This document shows, in pieces, positions 1 through 8,135 of a DNA stretch of 64,000 bases. Every line of letters begins with the position of its first letter. Within the stretch, counting starts at the first letter, position 1. Below the pieces are notes generated by a model that was not told where the DNA came from, ran no database searches, and saw only the letters and a list, made by a program, of their open reading frames with translations. Both the position numbers and the translations under genes were made by a program. Source of the stretch: Pseudobdellovibrionaceae bacterium (GTDB taxonomy: Bacteria > Bdellovibrionota > Bdellovibrionia > Bdellovibrionales > Bdellovibrionaceae); the NCBI GenBank assembly GCA_016719575.1, contig JADJYV010000013.1, positions 868,001 to 932,000 of the forward strand, given 5' to 3'.

Positions 1-402
1 TTGAATTTTATTTTTAAGACCCATCTCATGTTCGGCCTTTTTCTTTTCAAGACCAGCCTTTAGAACGTCGTAAAGATTCTTTATCATCCATTCTGGATTA
101 TTCTTCACCTCGTCAAAGGTTGCGACCGGAGTTTTGTCCACGAGTACTTCTTTGTTAGAAATCGTGACAACATATGCAGGCTTCAACTCTTTGACCATCG
201 TCGCCTTGGGCAAAGTGACTTCTTTTGGTATATAGAGAATTTCACCAGTAGAGTTGTAGTTTTGCAAAAGAAAGATAACCAAAACAGTGAACATGTCCAC
301 CATAGCAGTTAGTGACAGAATCGCCGTCACGCCCCGTTTTATCTTTCGCTTGTTGAGTATGTTATGATATCGGTGTCTTTCACCGGGTCTATAAATCGCC
401 AT
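1..402 (-). CDS. ExbD/TolR-family motor protein, AglQ/AglS-like (C-terminal end outside window)
   Basis: The reading frame opens with ATG at 402 and runs without a stop to the window edge, giving 134 residues. A basic N-terminus (about 1-25) is followed by one membrane helix (about 27-47) carrying an Asp at residue 36 (motif TAMVDMFTVLVIFLL). This is the proton-path Asp of ExbD/TolR/MotB-type stators; a periplasmic domain follows. It lies 1 bp downstream of a second ExbD-like gene and close to an ExbB-like gene, so one channel protein plus two TolR-like proteins are made together, as in AglR/AglQ/AglS of Myxococcus. The family is clear. Which of the two is AglQ or AglS cannot be told, and the missing end hides the full length. 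Confidence 0.8.
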   Translation of the reverse strand, partial: MAIYRPGERHRYHNILNKRKIKRGVTAILSLTAMVDMFTVLVIFLLQNYNSTGEILYIPKEVTLPKATMVKELKPAYVVTISNKEVLVDKTPVATFDEVKNNPEWMIKNLYDVLKAGLEKKKAEHEMGLKNKIQ

Positions 403-403
403 A

Positions 404-880
404 TTATTGAGGCGCTCCCGTCGCCACTGAGATCGCTGGGAAGCCAGACTGAAGACAGTCATCCATTCCACGAATGAGTTTTTCGTATGCCAAGTCGTCA
501 GACATCGTCACCACCACATCCGTTTTTTCTGGATAAAGCTGTTTTACTCTTTGTAACTGGGCCATCAATCCCGGGTCATCAAACTCACCATCTTTGAGCA
601 CTGGCAAAGAAATCACTTGCTTTCCAACCGTCAGAATGTATCCGGCCGCTTTAATATCAATCTTCAGAACGACATCTGACTTTGGTGGAGGCTTGGGCTT
701 TTGATCATCCAATTGCTTTCCATAGAGAGAGCTTCCGATTTGCATCATATTAACTTGATTCCAAACAGCGGTGAGCAGCAAGAATGTGATAAGTACGGAC
801 ATTAAGTCGATCACCGGAACGAGATTCAACTCCACGTTCCTAGCTCGTCCCCTTTTGCCGCCCTCTTCTATGTGTGCCAT
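404..880 (-). CDS. ExbD/TolR-family motor protein, AglS/AglQ-like
   Basis: A 158-residue inner-membrane protein with one helix at about residues 18-40 and the conserved family Asp at residue 25 (VPVIDLMSVLITFLLL). The remainder is a periplasmic domain of TolR/ExbD size. In this family the Asp carries protons and the periplasmic part transmits motion to the cell envelope. The ATG at 880 is preceded by GGGGAATAG, a good ribosome site. The gene sits between an ExbB-like gene (22 bp gap) and a second ExbD-like gene (1 bp gap), the arrangement expected for a three-protein Agl-type motor. A generic TolR or ExbD energising a transporter is the alternative, but the TPR and beta-barrel neighbours favour gliding. 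Confidence 0.85.
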   Translation of the reverse strand: MAHIEEGGKRGRARNVELNLVPVIDLMSVLITFLLLTAVWNQVNMMQIGSSLYGKQLDDQKPKPPPKSDVVLKIDIKAAGYILTVGKQVISLPVLKDGEFDDPGLMAQLQRVKQLYPEKTDVVVTMSDDLAYEKLIRGMDDCLQSGFPAISVATGAPQ

Positions 881-901
881 GACTATTCCCCAACTATTTC
901 T

Positions 902-1612
902 TTAATCTTTAATTTTATCTCGGTTCGATACAACAAGGTTCAAAAGACTCATGCTGGTTTCAACGACTTCGTTTTCTGTTTTTTGAATTTGATGTTGAAA
1001 CACTCCATAAGAAATAATCGATATCAGAGCAACACCAAGACCAAACGCCGTACAATTCAAGGCATGCGAAATACCTTCTGAAAGTTTTTGTGCTTTTGTT
1101 GCGGGGTCCGCAGCTGACACCGCTCTGAATGAACTAATCATACCGATAATGGTCCCAAGTAGACCCGCCAATACCGAGATATTACCGAAAACGGCCAAGA
1201 AAGAGGTCCAACCCTCTACTTTTGGCATTTCGCGCATGACTGCCGCATCCATCGCAACTTGAATTTCTTCATCTGGTCTTTTGTTCATAGCTTGAACCAA
1301 TCCTGCCTTTACCGTATTCGTCAAAGGAGCCGGCCGAACATCGCAGTATGATATCGCCTGGCGAAGATCGCCACTGACGACCATGCGAAACACCTGGTCC
1401 GTGAACTCTTTCTTGTCCACAGCATAGGCCTTCATTTTCATCATTCGCTCTACAATCAAGAAGACTGCGATGATGCCAATCAAGGCAATAACGTACATTA
1501 CGAATCCACCTTCGACAAAGGCTCGCTGTACAAAATTCATATTCTCAGTTGCAGACATCGCCTGCATTGCCGCAGCTGTCGCTGCATCCATTGGGGTAGC
1601 TGTAGGGTTCAC
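902..1612 (-). CDS. MotA/TolQ/ExbB-family proton channel, AglR-like
   Basis: A 236-residue protein with three predicted membrane helices at about 35-57, 138-162 and 185-206, the TolQ/ExbB layout. The cytoplasmic loop between helices 1 and 2 is large. The second helix carries the family pattern LAGLLGTIIGMISSF, and the third has NCTAFGLGVALISII. Proteins of this family form a pentameric channel around a TolR/ExbD-type dimer and turn the proton gradient into torque or force. It precedes two TolR-like genes and follows the FHA/TonB-like gene with a 34-bp gap. In Myxococcus the equivalent AglR powers gliding; assignment to that role here rests on the neighbouring genes. Confidence 0.87.
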   Translation of the reverse strand: MNPTATPMDAATAAAMQAMSATENMNFVQRAFVEGGFVMYVIALIGIIAVFLIVERMMKMKAYAVDKKEFTDQVFRMVVSGDLRQAISYCDVRPAPLTNTVKAGLVQAMNKRPDEEIQVAMDAAVMREMPKVEGWTSFLAVFGNISVLAGLLGTIIGMISSFRAVSAADPATKAQKLSEGISHALNCTAFGLGVALISIISYGVFQHQIQKTENEVVETSMSLLNLVVSNRDKIKD

Positions 1613-1646
1613 GACTTTTCCTCCTTAAAGAATTACCATTTTCAAA

Positions 1647-3671
1647 TTAATTATCTGCTCTAAAGTAAAACGGATAGTTCACCTCGGCCACTGTACCAGC
1701 AGGTGGCTCTGGGAATCTCCATGTTGCCAAACGATCTCTTACACAATTTTCAACTGCGCGATTACCCAAAGTTGAACTCTTCACTTTCGCATTCAGTGCT
1801 CGGCCATGGTCAGCAATTGTCCACTCGATAACTACCTTACCCTCAAGCTTCTGAGTTTTATTAATTTTATTTAATTCTCTCTCATAACAGCCGCGAATTT
1901 CGCGAAGGCCCGCACGAATTACGCGCCGAACAGCCTCTCTATCAATGCTTCCGACGAAGTCCTCTTCTGCACCGCCTGGTTCAATCGCGACAGAGTTCTT
2001 ATCCCCGAGTCCGTCACCGCCGCCGTAACCAGTTCCACGACCCTTGGTGCCAATTCCTGCAATACCTTGTGTCGCTGTTCCTTTTCCACCGGCACCGACA
2101 TCTTTGAATTTTCCTCCAATGTCATCACCGGCACGATCTTGATTAAAGCCAGCAGCACCCGTGGCTTTTTCGGCCATTCCTAGAATATCGCCTTGCCCCT
2201 GGTAGGCTTTGTCGAGGTTTTTTCTCATGCCTCCAGTACCCAACGCAGAGAAGAGTCCCATTTTAGAAACGTCTTTACTCTGCGCATTCGCTCCAGCAGT
2301 CTCGCCCTGCTTAATTGCCCCGCCTTTTTTAACAGTCGATGTAAACTTCTTCGGTTTGTCCTGTGAGTCTGGCTTTGGCGCGACTTCCGAAGCTTGACCT
2401 GCTTTCGAATTTTGAGACTTCTGCGCAGGAGTCGGGGTCTTTGCTTTAGACACGGTCTCTTTCTGCAAATCAGCCACCTTCACTTTTTGGGGAGTCGGTG
2501 TAGGCTTCGGTGGTGCCGGAGTCGGAGTGGTCTCTGGTTTTTCTTGGACAATTTTTTGAGAAGGGATAGGAGTTGGCTTCGGTTTATTAAACACTACTTG
2601 AGCAACTATTTCCTCCTTCTTTTCTTCTTCTTGCATATTTGGAGATGTTGCTGAAATATACAGCGCAAGCAGTGCAACCAATATCAAAGATGTCACCAAG
2701 CCAGTCAGTTCTGAGCTACTTAGCAACCAGGGCGGAATCGGAACAAGGGGCGGCTGCGGAACAAATCGAACGTATAATTGCAAATTGCTCTTCGGCAAAC
2801 CTATAAAATACAACTCGTTTTGATCCAGCTTGATAGTGAGTGAATTTCCCGAGCGCTGGGCTTTTCCAGATCGCAATAAATCATCCACTGATTTGCGACC
2901 ATTTTCGGTGATAAGCTCAACTGTCATTTCAGAGGTGATAGCTATTCGCGTCTCTGGTCCTACCTCTACAAGCGGCCATCCTATTGGACAAAGGCCTTCT
3001 GGCATGTTGATGTCATATTTTTCGCCTGGCCCGAGACGAATAATCCCAGGTGTACGATAATGATACGTGGTAATCACACGCTCTTTCCAGCTCACCAGAA
3101 CTTCAACAACAGTCCCTTTGCCTGGACGAAGATGATCACGAAGATCCCGAACTTCACTATTTGGGGCAAAGGTTTTTTTCGACTTTTCTTTCGACGAGGT
3201 CGAAGGCTTGGTCGAACTAAGAGTTTCCGCTTTTGCAGTCGGAGCGACCGGTGCAGATGCAATTTTTGGCTTTGCCTCATTTATCTTTGGCTCAGAAAAA
3301 ACCGGCGGCTCAGTCGAACTAGGTGTCGTAGCAACTGACGAAGGAATCGAAGTCGGTATTCCAGTAGGCTTAGGCACTCCAACAAAAAAATTAATTCTGA
3401 AAGGTCCTACTCCGATCTCATCACCCGAACTCAAGGCCTCATCCAATACTGACTGCCCATTCTTAAAAGTTCCAGTTGATGATCCCATATCGCAGATGTA
3501 ATAACCGGAGTCTCGGTGCTCGATCAAACAATGAATTGCAGATACCTCTTCGGCATCTAGATCTAAACCAACATCAGCCTTATGCCCGATAACAATTTGA
3601 TCTTGTTCAAATTGTTTTACTTCGACCAACTGATTTCCTTTAAAAACTCTTAGAATTACAGGAGATTTCAA
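1647..3671 (-). CDS. FHA domain, membrane helix and TonB-like C-terminal domain protein (GltG/GltJ type)
   Basis: This 674-residue protein has an N-terminal FHA-like domain (about 25-97), a Ser/Pro/Thr-rich linker, a second folded region (about 180-305), one membrane helix (about 322-341), and a Pro/Lys-rich then Gly-rich periplasmic stretch. It ends in a domain of the AgmX/PglI C-terminal (TonB-like) family (about 570-674, with IRGCYERELNK and WRFPEPP). Such proteins link an inner-membrane motor to the outer membrane. In the FHA part the usual phosphothreonine-binding Arg after Gly is His30, and the Asn of the STNGT loop is Thr66, so phosphopeptide binding may be lost. The start overlaps the upstream stop by 4 bp. 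It fits GltG or GltJ of the Glt complex; which one is uncertain. Confidence 0.82.
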   Translation of the reverse strand: MKSPVILRVFKGNQLVEVKQFEQDQIVIGHKADVGLDLDAEEVSAIHCLIEHRDSGYYICDMGSSTGTFKNGQSVLDEALSSGDEIGVGPFRINFFVGVPKPTGIPTSIPSSVATTPSSTEPPVFSEPKINEAKPKIASAPVAPTAKAETLSSTKPSTSSKEKSKKTFAPNSEVRDLRDHLRPGKGTVVEVLVSWKERVITTYHYRTPGIIRLGPGEKYDINMPEGLCPIGWPLVEVGPETRIAITSEMTVELITENGRKSVDDLLRSGKAQRSGNSLTIKLDQNELYFIGLPKSNLQLYVRFVPQPPLVPIPPWLLSSSELTGLVTSLILVALLALYISATSPNMQEEEKKEEIVAQVVFNKPKPTPIPSQKIVQEKPETTPTPAPPKPTPTPQKVKVADLQKETVSKAKTPTPAQKSQNSKAGQASEVAPKPDSQDKPKKFTSTVKKGGAIKQGETAGANAQSKDVSKMGLFSALGTGGMRKNLDKAYQGQGDILGMAEKATGAAGFNQDRAGDDIGGKFKDVGAGGKGTATQGIAGIGTKGRGTGYGGGDGLGDKNSVAIEPGGAEEDFVGSIDREAVRRVIRAGLREIRGCYERELNKINKTQKLEGKVVIEWTIADHGRALNAKVKSSTLGNRAVENCVRDRLATWRFPEPPAGTVAEVNYPFYFRADN

Positions 3672-3988
3672 GTGCCACCCCGGATGCGCTGAATGTCTTC
3701 GGAAGTTTTTCTCATTTCAGGTTTGAAATTCTCTCTCAATTTGATTAACCGCTTGTAGTTAAAATTCTTTTTCTGAAAGAGGTAGAACAGCTCCGGCTTT
3801 TGAGTTGATCCCTCAACCAATTCGTCTTCAAAGTTAAGTTTTTGAGTTCGTGTCGATTTCGCCTTCGGCCGTGCTGCACTGGCAGAGGGGGCTGGCGCAG
3901 GCGCCGCTTCTTCTTGAGCAAACGATTCGGAGGTACCGACGAAGATAACAACACAGAATGTGATCAATGACAGTAACAGACATTTCAT
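3668..3988 (-). CDS. Small exported protein of the gliding cluster
   Basis: A 106-residue protein with a Sec signal peptide (about 1-24, ending SFAQ before EEAA) followed by an Ala/Pro-rich stretch and then a basic region with KKNFNYKRLIKLRENF. No catalytic motif is visible. It overlaps the next gene (FHA/TonB-like) by 4 bp and follows the TPR lipoprotein gene by 20 bp, so it is translated as part of the same unit. Position between the AglT/GltE-like and TonB-like genes is where GltF-type small envelope proteins occur in Myxococcus, but sequence alone does not prove homology. A periplasmic location is inferred from the signal peptide. Confidence 0.7.
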   Translation of the reverse strand: MKCLLLSLITFCVVIFVGTSESFAQEEAAPAPAPSASAARPKAKSTRTQKLNFEDELVEGSTQKPELFYLFQKKNFNYKRLIKLRENFKPEMRKTSEDIQRIRGGT

Positions 3989-4008
3989 GATCTTCTATCC
4001 CCCTTTTT

Positions 4009-4920
4009 CTATTTTAAACCAGCTTTTGCCTTGTTTTCCAAAGCAATAATGCGATTACGGGACTCCGAAGGTGGTCCAACAAACTTTAGTCTGCTCAAAA
4101 CATCCACACCCTCTTTGAACTTATTCAAGTGATCAATCAAAAGAATAGCATAGTTCAATAAAATCTCACGATTGTTATTTTGTTCTTTCATTGCTACTTG
4201 AAAAACTGAAGCCGCTTCGTCATATCTTTGAACAGCTGTCAAAGAGATCGCATAGTTGTTTAATGTTTTTGCATCCCGAACACCGTGGTTATAGGCAACA
4301 CTTAGAGCGGATGCTGCCTTGACGTAGTCTCTCTCTGCGACATAGATAGATCCTGCATTAGCAGCAGACACTCCATCATTTGCATTAATATCAAGGGCGC
4401 GGTGAAATGACTTAATGGCGTCTCGTCTTTCGTTATTCGCAAGATAGATGAGTCCCATGTTGCTATAAACCTCGCCCGCATTTGGATTTGCGACTAAGGC
4501 CTTGTTTAAAAGATACTTAGCTGCATCGACCTTTCCTTTCTTGAAGTAATACATGGCCATCGCATTCAGAGCACGAACGTCGTTTGGATTTTGAACTAAA
4601 AGCTGGCCCGAAACCCGAAAAATCTGTTCGTCGTTTTGACTTTTGATTGCATCGACCAAAGCCCCTTGGGAAGTTGGAGGAATGGCCTGCGACGCTGGAA
4701 TCGCTGGCTTGGCGTTTGCTGACTGCGCAAACCCTGAAGAGGCTTGGCCTGTCGTATTCTCGACTCCGCCCATATCAAAACTTGAATTTGATGATCCAGT
4801 ACCTGAAGGAGTTGTCGGGCTATATCCAGAGTCGTCCCCACTCCCAGTCGATTTATCCAATGACCCACACCCCGTAAGGAAACCAAATAAGACTGAAATT
4901 GAAATGATCTTTTTCATCAT
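4009..4920 (-). CDS. TPR outer-membrane lipoprotein, AglT/GltE-like
   Basis: About 303 residues. The signal peptide ends in a lipobox (FGFLTGC), so the protein is predicted to be lipid-anchored. A Ser/Gly/Thr-rich spacer of about 80 residues precedes several tetratricopeptide repeats (about 95-290, e.g. NPNAGEVYSNMGLIYLANNE). The start at 4920 is chosen because its ATG overlaps the upstream TGA (ATGA at 4917-4920), which is typical translational coupling, and it leaves a compact signal peptide. An upstream ATG at 4932 would add four residues. AglT (GltE) of Myxococcus is a TPR lipoprotein of the gliding complex, and the position here agrees. PilF/PilW-type pilus lipoproteins have similar repeats, but no pilus genes are nearby. 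Confidence 0.8.
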   Translation of the reverse strand: MMKKIISISVLFGFLTGCGSLDKSTGSGDDSGYSPTTPSGTGSSNSSFDMGGVENTTGQASSGFAQSANAKPAIPASQAIPPTSQGALVDAIKSQNDEQIFRVSGQLLVQNPNDVRALNAMAMYYFKKGKVDAAKYLLNKALVANPNAGEVYSNMGLIYLANNERRDAIKSFHRALDINANDGVSAANAGSIYVAERDYVKAASALSVAYNHGVRDAKTLNNYAISLTAVQRYDEAASVFQVAMKEQNNNREILLNYAILLIDHLNKFKEGVDVLSRLKFVGPPSESRNRIIALENKAKAGLK

Positions 4921-7900
4921 GGTGCCATCCAATTAATAATTCTAACGTCCGAAGCCTGTTCGCCATTATTGTAGTAGGTCCCAGGAGAAAGTTTCGAGAA
5001 TTGGTCCATCGCAACACGATAGCCTTCATTATAAACCTCAAGCTCCCAACCTCGATCCACTGCCAATTTGAAACTCTCTTTAGCTTTACTCAAAAATGGA
5101 GAAGCCAGTTGTTCCACTCCTGCTTTATACTGCTTTGTCTCTTCAGCATTTAGCCCCCCAGGCACCGGCGTATTCATAATGCTCTCGTACATATTTAAAT
5201 TCGCTTCGCCTAATACAGATAGAGAACTAACGATTTCTTCTGCGCTGTCATACTTGATTACCTGGGCTAACTCCGAATTCGTTTTTGTAAGCGCCGCGAT
5301 TTTCTTGTCTAATGTTTCCTTTTGTCTCTTGGGGTTCGCAGAAATTCTAATTCCCTTAAATTCGTTAAAAGTCTTCATGCTTTCATCAAACTTGAGCTTG
5401 GCAGCGTATTTCGCTCCCTCTTTTTTTTCTCCGCCAAGCCGACGCTGAACTGCAATTGTCTTTTTCGCCCAGGCTTCGCTTTCGGATATCTGACGTTTCT
5501 TCCGATGCAACTCTGAAATCCAGTAATAGGATTCTATTACCTTTTCATTATTATTAGCACCCGAATCTAAGTATTCTTTGTACTTATCGATCGCCAAGCT
5601 CACGTGATTTTCTTTACGGTGGAGTGTTGCAACCGAATACAGGGCCTCACTCGTTTCACTTCGTTTTTTGGCCATTTTAATAAATTCTTCATAAGATCGA
5701 ATGGCCTGATCCGGTCGACCCAAAGCTTCATTTAAGACCGCCGTATTATAGATATAGTTTTTGGCCAAAGGATCTTTTGGATTATCTGCTGCGGCTAATT
5801 TAAACAAGCGAGCCGCCTCTTCAAACTGTCCAGTATCTTGATATAGCTTGGCCAAAAGACGCCGTGCTTTCGGTTTATTGGCTTCTGCTTTGGGATCCCT
5901 GGATTGAAGCAGCTGATTATACATCAAAATGGCTGCCCCAATCATTCCCGCTCTTTCATAGTTAACACCGGCATTAAATATCGCAGTGGATGCCAACTCA
6001 GAGTTCGAATTTGATTTAGAAAACTTTTCGTAAGACTGTGCGGATTCGGCAAACTTCTTTTCGCCCTCAAGATCTTGACCCTTTTTAAAATTGGCTTTTT
6101 CCATGACATTTTTGATATCTTTACCTACTTGCGAAGTCGCAATAGATGGCACCGCAAGAAGCTCTGCCGCTGCCTTTTCTAAACCTACATAGTCTTTTCG
6201 CATGTTAAACATATCTAACAAAAGGTTAGCCGAATATTCAGCATATTTAGTCTTAGGGTAGGTCTGAATAATTTCTCTGAATATTTTTGTCGCATCTTCA
6301 AATTGATTATGCATATAGTATAATCGTCCGACCCGGAATTTGATCTCGGCTCCTTTTTCTGATTTAGGAAACTTTGAGATATACCACAAGCTGGCTTTAA
6401 CAAATCTCTCAACCTTTGGGTCGAGTGGCTGCGGGTCCAAAGTATTTGCAACACGTTTTTGCAAAACAGAGTCAGAAGGAACTCCCTTTTCCAGAGCTAA
6501 GATCAGATTCGCTCCAGCTTTGTCTACAAACTTATTTTGACCGGCGTTATCAATGATCCATTTGTATTGAACAGCTGCTTCGTCATAGCGTTTCATGTCG
6601 TACAAAAGTTCACCAAAGTAGAAATGCATATCAGCTCCAACAGGGGAGCTTCCGAATTCCTCGAGGTAGAAACCATACCCCTCGTATGCAGCCTTGGTAG
6701 AAAACGCTGCGTGAGAATTTTGAGCAGTCTGATGCTGCTGCAAAACGTAGTTGCGCAAAGTCGTTTCACGAAGTTTGTTGGAGTTTTCAATAAGTTCTTT
6801 GTTCTGCGCGTTGGCATTAAACCATGGCGTATTCGGAGCAAAATTTTTGATCCACACGTAAAGTTCCTCGCGAAACTTCGGAGAATTTTTAGCGTAGAAA
6901 TAGTTTTGAACAACCTGATACTGCCAATCGAAGGCTTTTGCGCTTTCTGGCTTCTCAGCAATTAACATCTTAAATACGTCACGAGCATCGTCTTTGCTGC
7001 CCTTGTCAGAATAGTAATAGGCAAGTTTTTCTAAGTAGGGAGTCACATCACCATCACCGACAAGTCCACGAAAATAGGCCATAGATTCTGCAGCAGGGTG
7101 AACCTCGACATAGAATATTACGATATCTCGCAAGGCTTCTTGCTCAAGGCGATTTTTATTAATGGCACGACGGCTTTGCGAAGTTGCTTCAGACTCGTTT
7201 TTTGCTGTTTTTATAATATACTCTAAATAGGAAAGAGCTTGCTGATTCTTTCCTAGGCGATACAAACACCAAGCACCTTTATACATAGCAAAGGTATGTA
7301 GCCGATGTTTTTTATCTTTAATAACATTTGCATACTCTTTATAAGACTCAGCCCACTTTTCAAGTTCGAAATAATATTCACCAAGTGCAAAGTGAGATTC
7401 ATTAACAAATGAACTGCTTGGAAACTGCTTATTCAAACGCAAGTAGTACTCCGCACCTTTTTGCGTATTGCCCATTTCAAAATAATTATATCCTAAGAAA
7501 AACAACGCTTGGTCCATTTTTGGATCTTTAGGGAAGTCCCGCTCGAACCACTCGTACAACTGAATTGCTCTCTTATTAAATTCTTTCGCGTCAGCTGTAT
7601 TGAGGACTGGTTTTACCTTTATTTTGCCGGCTTTAAAATCCGCTAGCGCTTGATCATAAGCGTCTTGTTTGCGAGCATCGACAATTCCCGCTTTTTCGAC
7701 ATACAATTCTGCCAAACGAAGCCAGAGCTCGCCGCGATTGGGACTGTTTTTAAACCTTTGTGTTAATTTATAAAGCTCGCTCATTTGTTGATCGAGAACT
7801 TGCTCGTATTGAGCCCGCGTTCCACCGCCCCGATTCTGTAAGATCTCGGATGATCGCGGTGGCTTCACTTGTTCCAAATTATAATTGTTTTGGTTTGGTT

Positions 7901-8132
7901 TAAAGTTGAAACCATAATCAGGAAGAGCCGTATCGCTTTTTTGCAATTGTATTTTTGCACCGCGACTCTCTTGGCTAATTTGACTTAGGAGCTGGCCAAC
8001 TGTCTTTCTCCCGCTGGCCTGAATGCTCGTTTTTTGCTTCTTGGGGTCTGCAGCGTGCGCGCCATTGATATAGCACAGCACCGTGCTTGCAATCATCAAA
8101 AACGAGATCAAAGTGTATTTTCTATTTTCCAT
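4917..8132 (-). CDS. Large periplasmic TPR protein, GltD/AgmU-like
   Basis: A 1071-residue exported protein. The signal peptide is about residues 1-27 (MIASTVLCYINGAHA then ADPKK). Most of the rest is helical repeats of TPR/Tol-Pal YbgF type, including YEWFERDFPKDPKMDQALFF, ALGEYYFELEKWAESYKEYA and TAVLNEALGRPDQAIRSYEE. No enzyme motif is seen. AgmU/GltD is the large TPR scaffold of the Myxococcus gliding complex and moves with the motor. This gene matches it in size class, export and position between a smaller TPR protein and the TPR lipoprotein. It lies 3 bp after the upstream gene and overlaps the next by 4 bp. The homology is inferred from architecture and order. Confidence 0.8.
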   Translation of the reverse strand: MENRKYTLISFLMIASTVLCYINGAHAADPKKQKTSIQASGRKTVGQLLSQISQESRGAKIQLQKSDTALPDYGFNFKPNQNNYNLEQVKPPRSSEILQNRGGGTRAQYEQVLDQQMSELYKLTQRFKNSPNRGELWLRLAELYVEKAGIVDARKQDAYDQALADFKAGKIKVKPVLNTADAKEFNKRAIQLYEWFERDFPKDPKMDQALFFLGYNYFEMGNTQKGAEYYLRLNKQFPSSSFVNESHFALGEYYFELEKWAESYKEYANVIKDKKHRLHTFAMYKGAWCLYRLGKNQQALSYLEYIIKTAKNESEATSQSRRAINKNRLEQEALRDIVIFYVEVHPAAESMAYFRGLVGDGDVTPYLEKLAYYYSDKGSKDDARDVFKMLIAEKPESAKAFDWQYQVVQNYFYAKNSPKFREELYVWIKNFAPNTPWFNANAQNKELIENSNKLRETTLRNYVLQQHQTAQNSHAAFSTKAAYEGYGFYLEEFGSSPVGADMHFYFGELLYDMKRYDEAAVQYKWIIDNAGQNKFVDKAGANLILALEKGVPSDSVLQKRVANTLDPQPLDPKVERFVKASLWYISKFPKSEKGAEIKFRVGRLYYMHNQFEDATKIFREIIQTYPKTKYAEYSANLLLDMFNMRKDYVGLEKAAAELLAVPSIATSQVGKDIKNVMEKANFKKGQDLEGEKKFAESAQSYEKFSKSNSNSELASTAIFNAGVNYERAGMIGAAILMYNQLLQSRDPKAEANKPKARRLLAKLYQDTGQFEEAARLFKLAAADNPKDPLAKNYIYNTAVLNEALGRPDQAIRSYEEFIKMAKKRSETSEALYSVATLHRKENHVSLAIDKYKEYLDSGANNNEKVIESYYWISELHRKKRQISESEAWAKKTIAVQRRLGGEKKEGAKYAAKLKFDESMKTFNEFKGIRISANPKRQKETLDKKIAALTKTNSELAQVIKYDSAEEIVSSLSVLGEANLNMYESIMNTPVPGGLNAEETKQYKAGVEQLASPFLSKAKESFKLAVDRGWELEVYNEGYRVAMDQFSKLSPGTYYNNGEQASDVRIINWMAP

Positions 8133-8135
8133 ATA

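Noticed and set aside
2394..3501. Several plus-strand frames of 76-97 codons opposite the FHA/TonB-like gene
   Set aside because: They are antisense to low-complexity Pro/Lys/Ser-rich coding sequence and lack ribosome sites.
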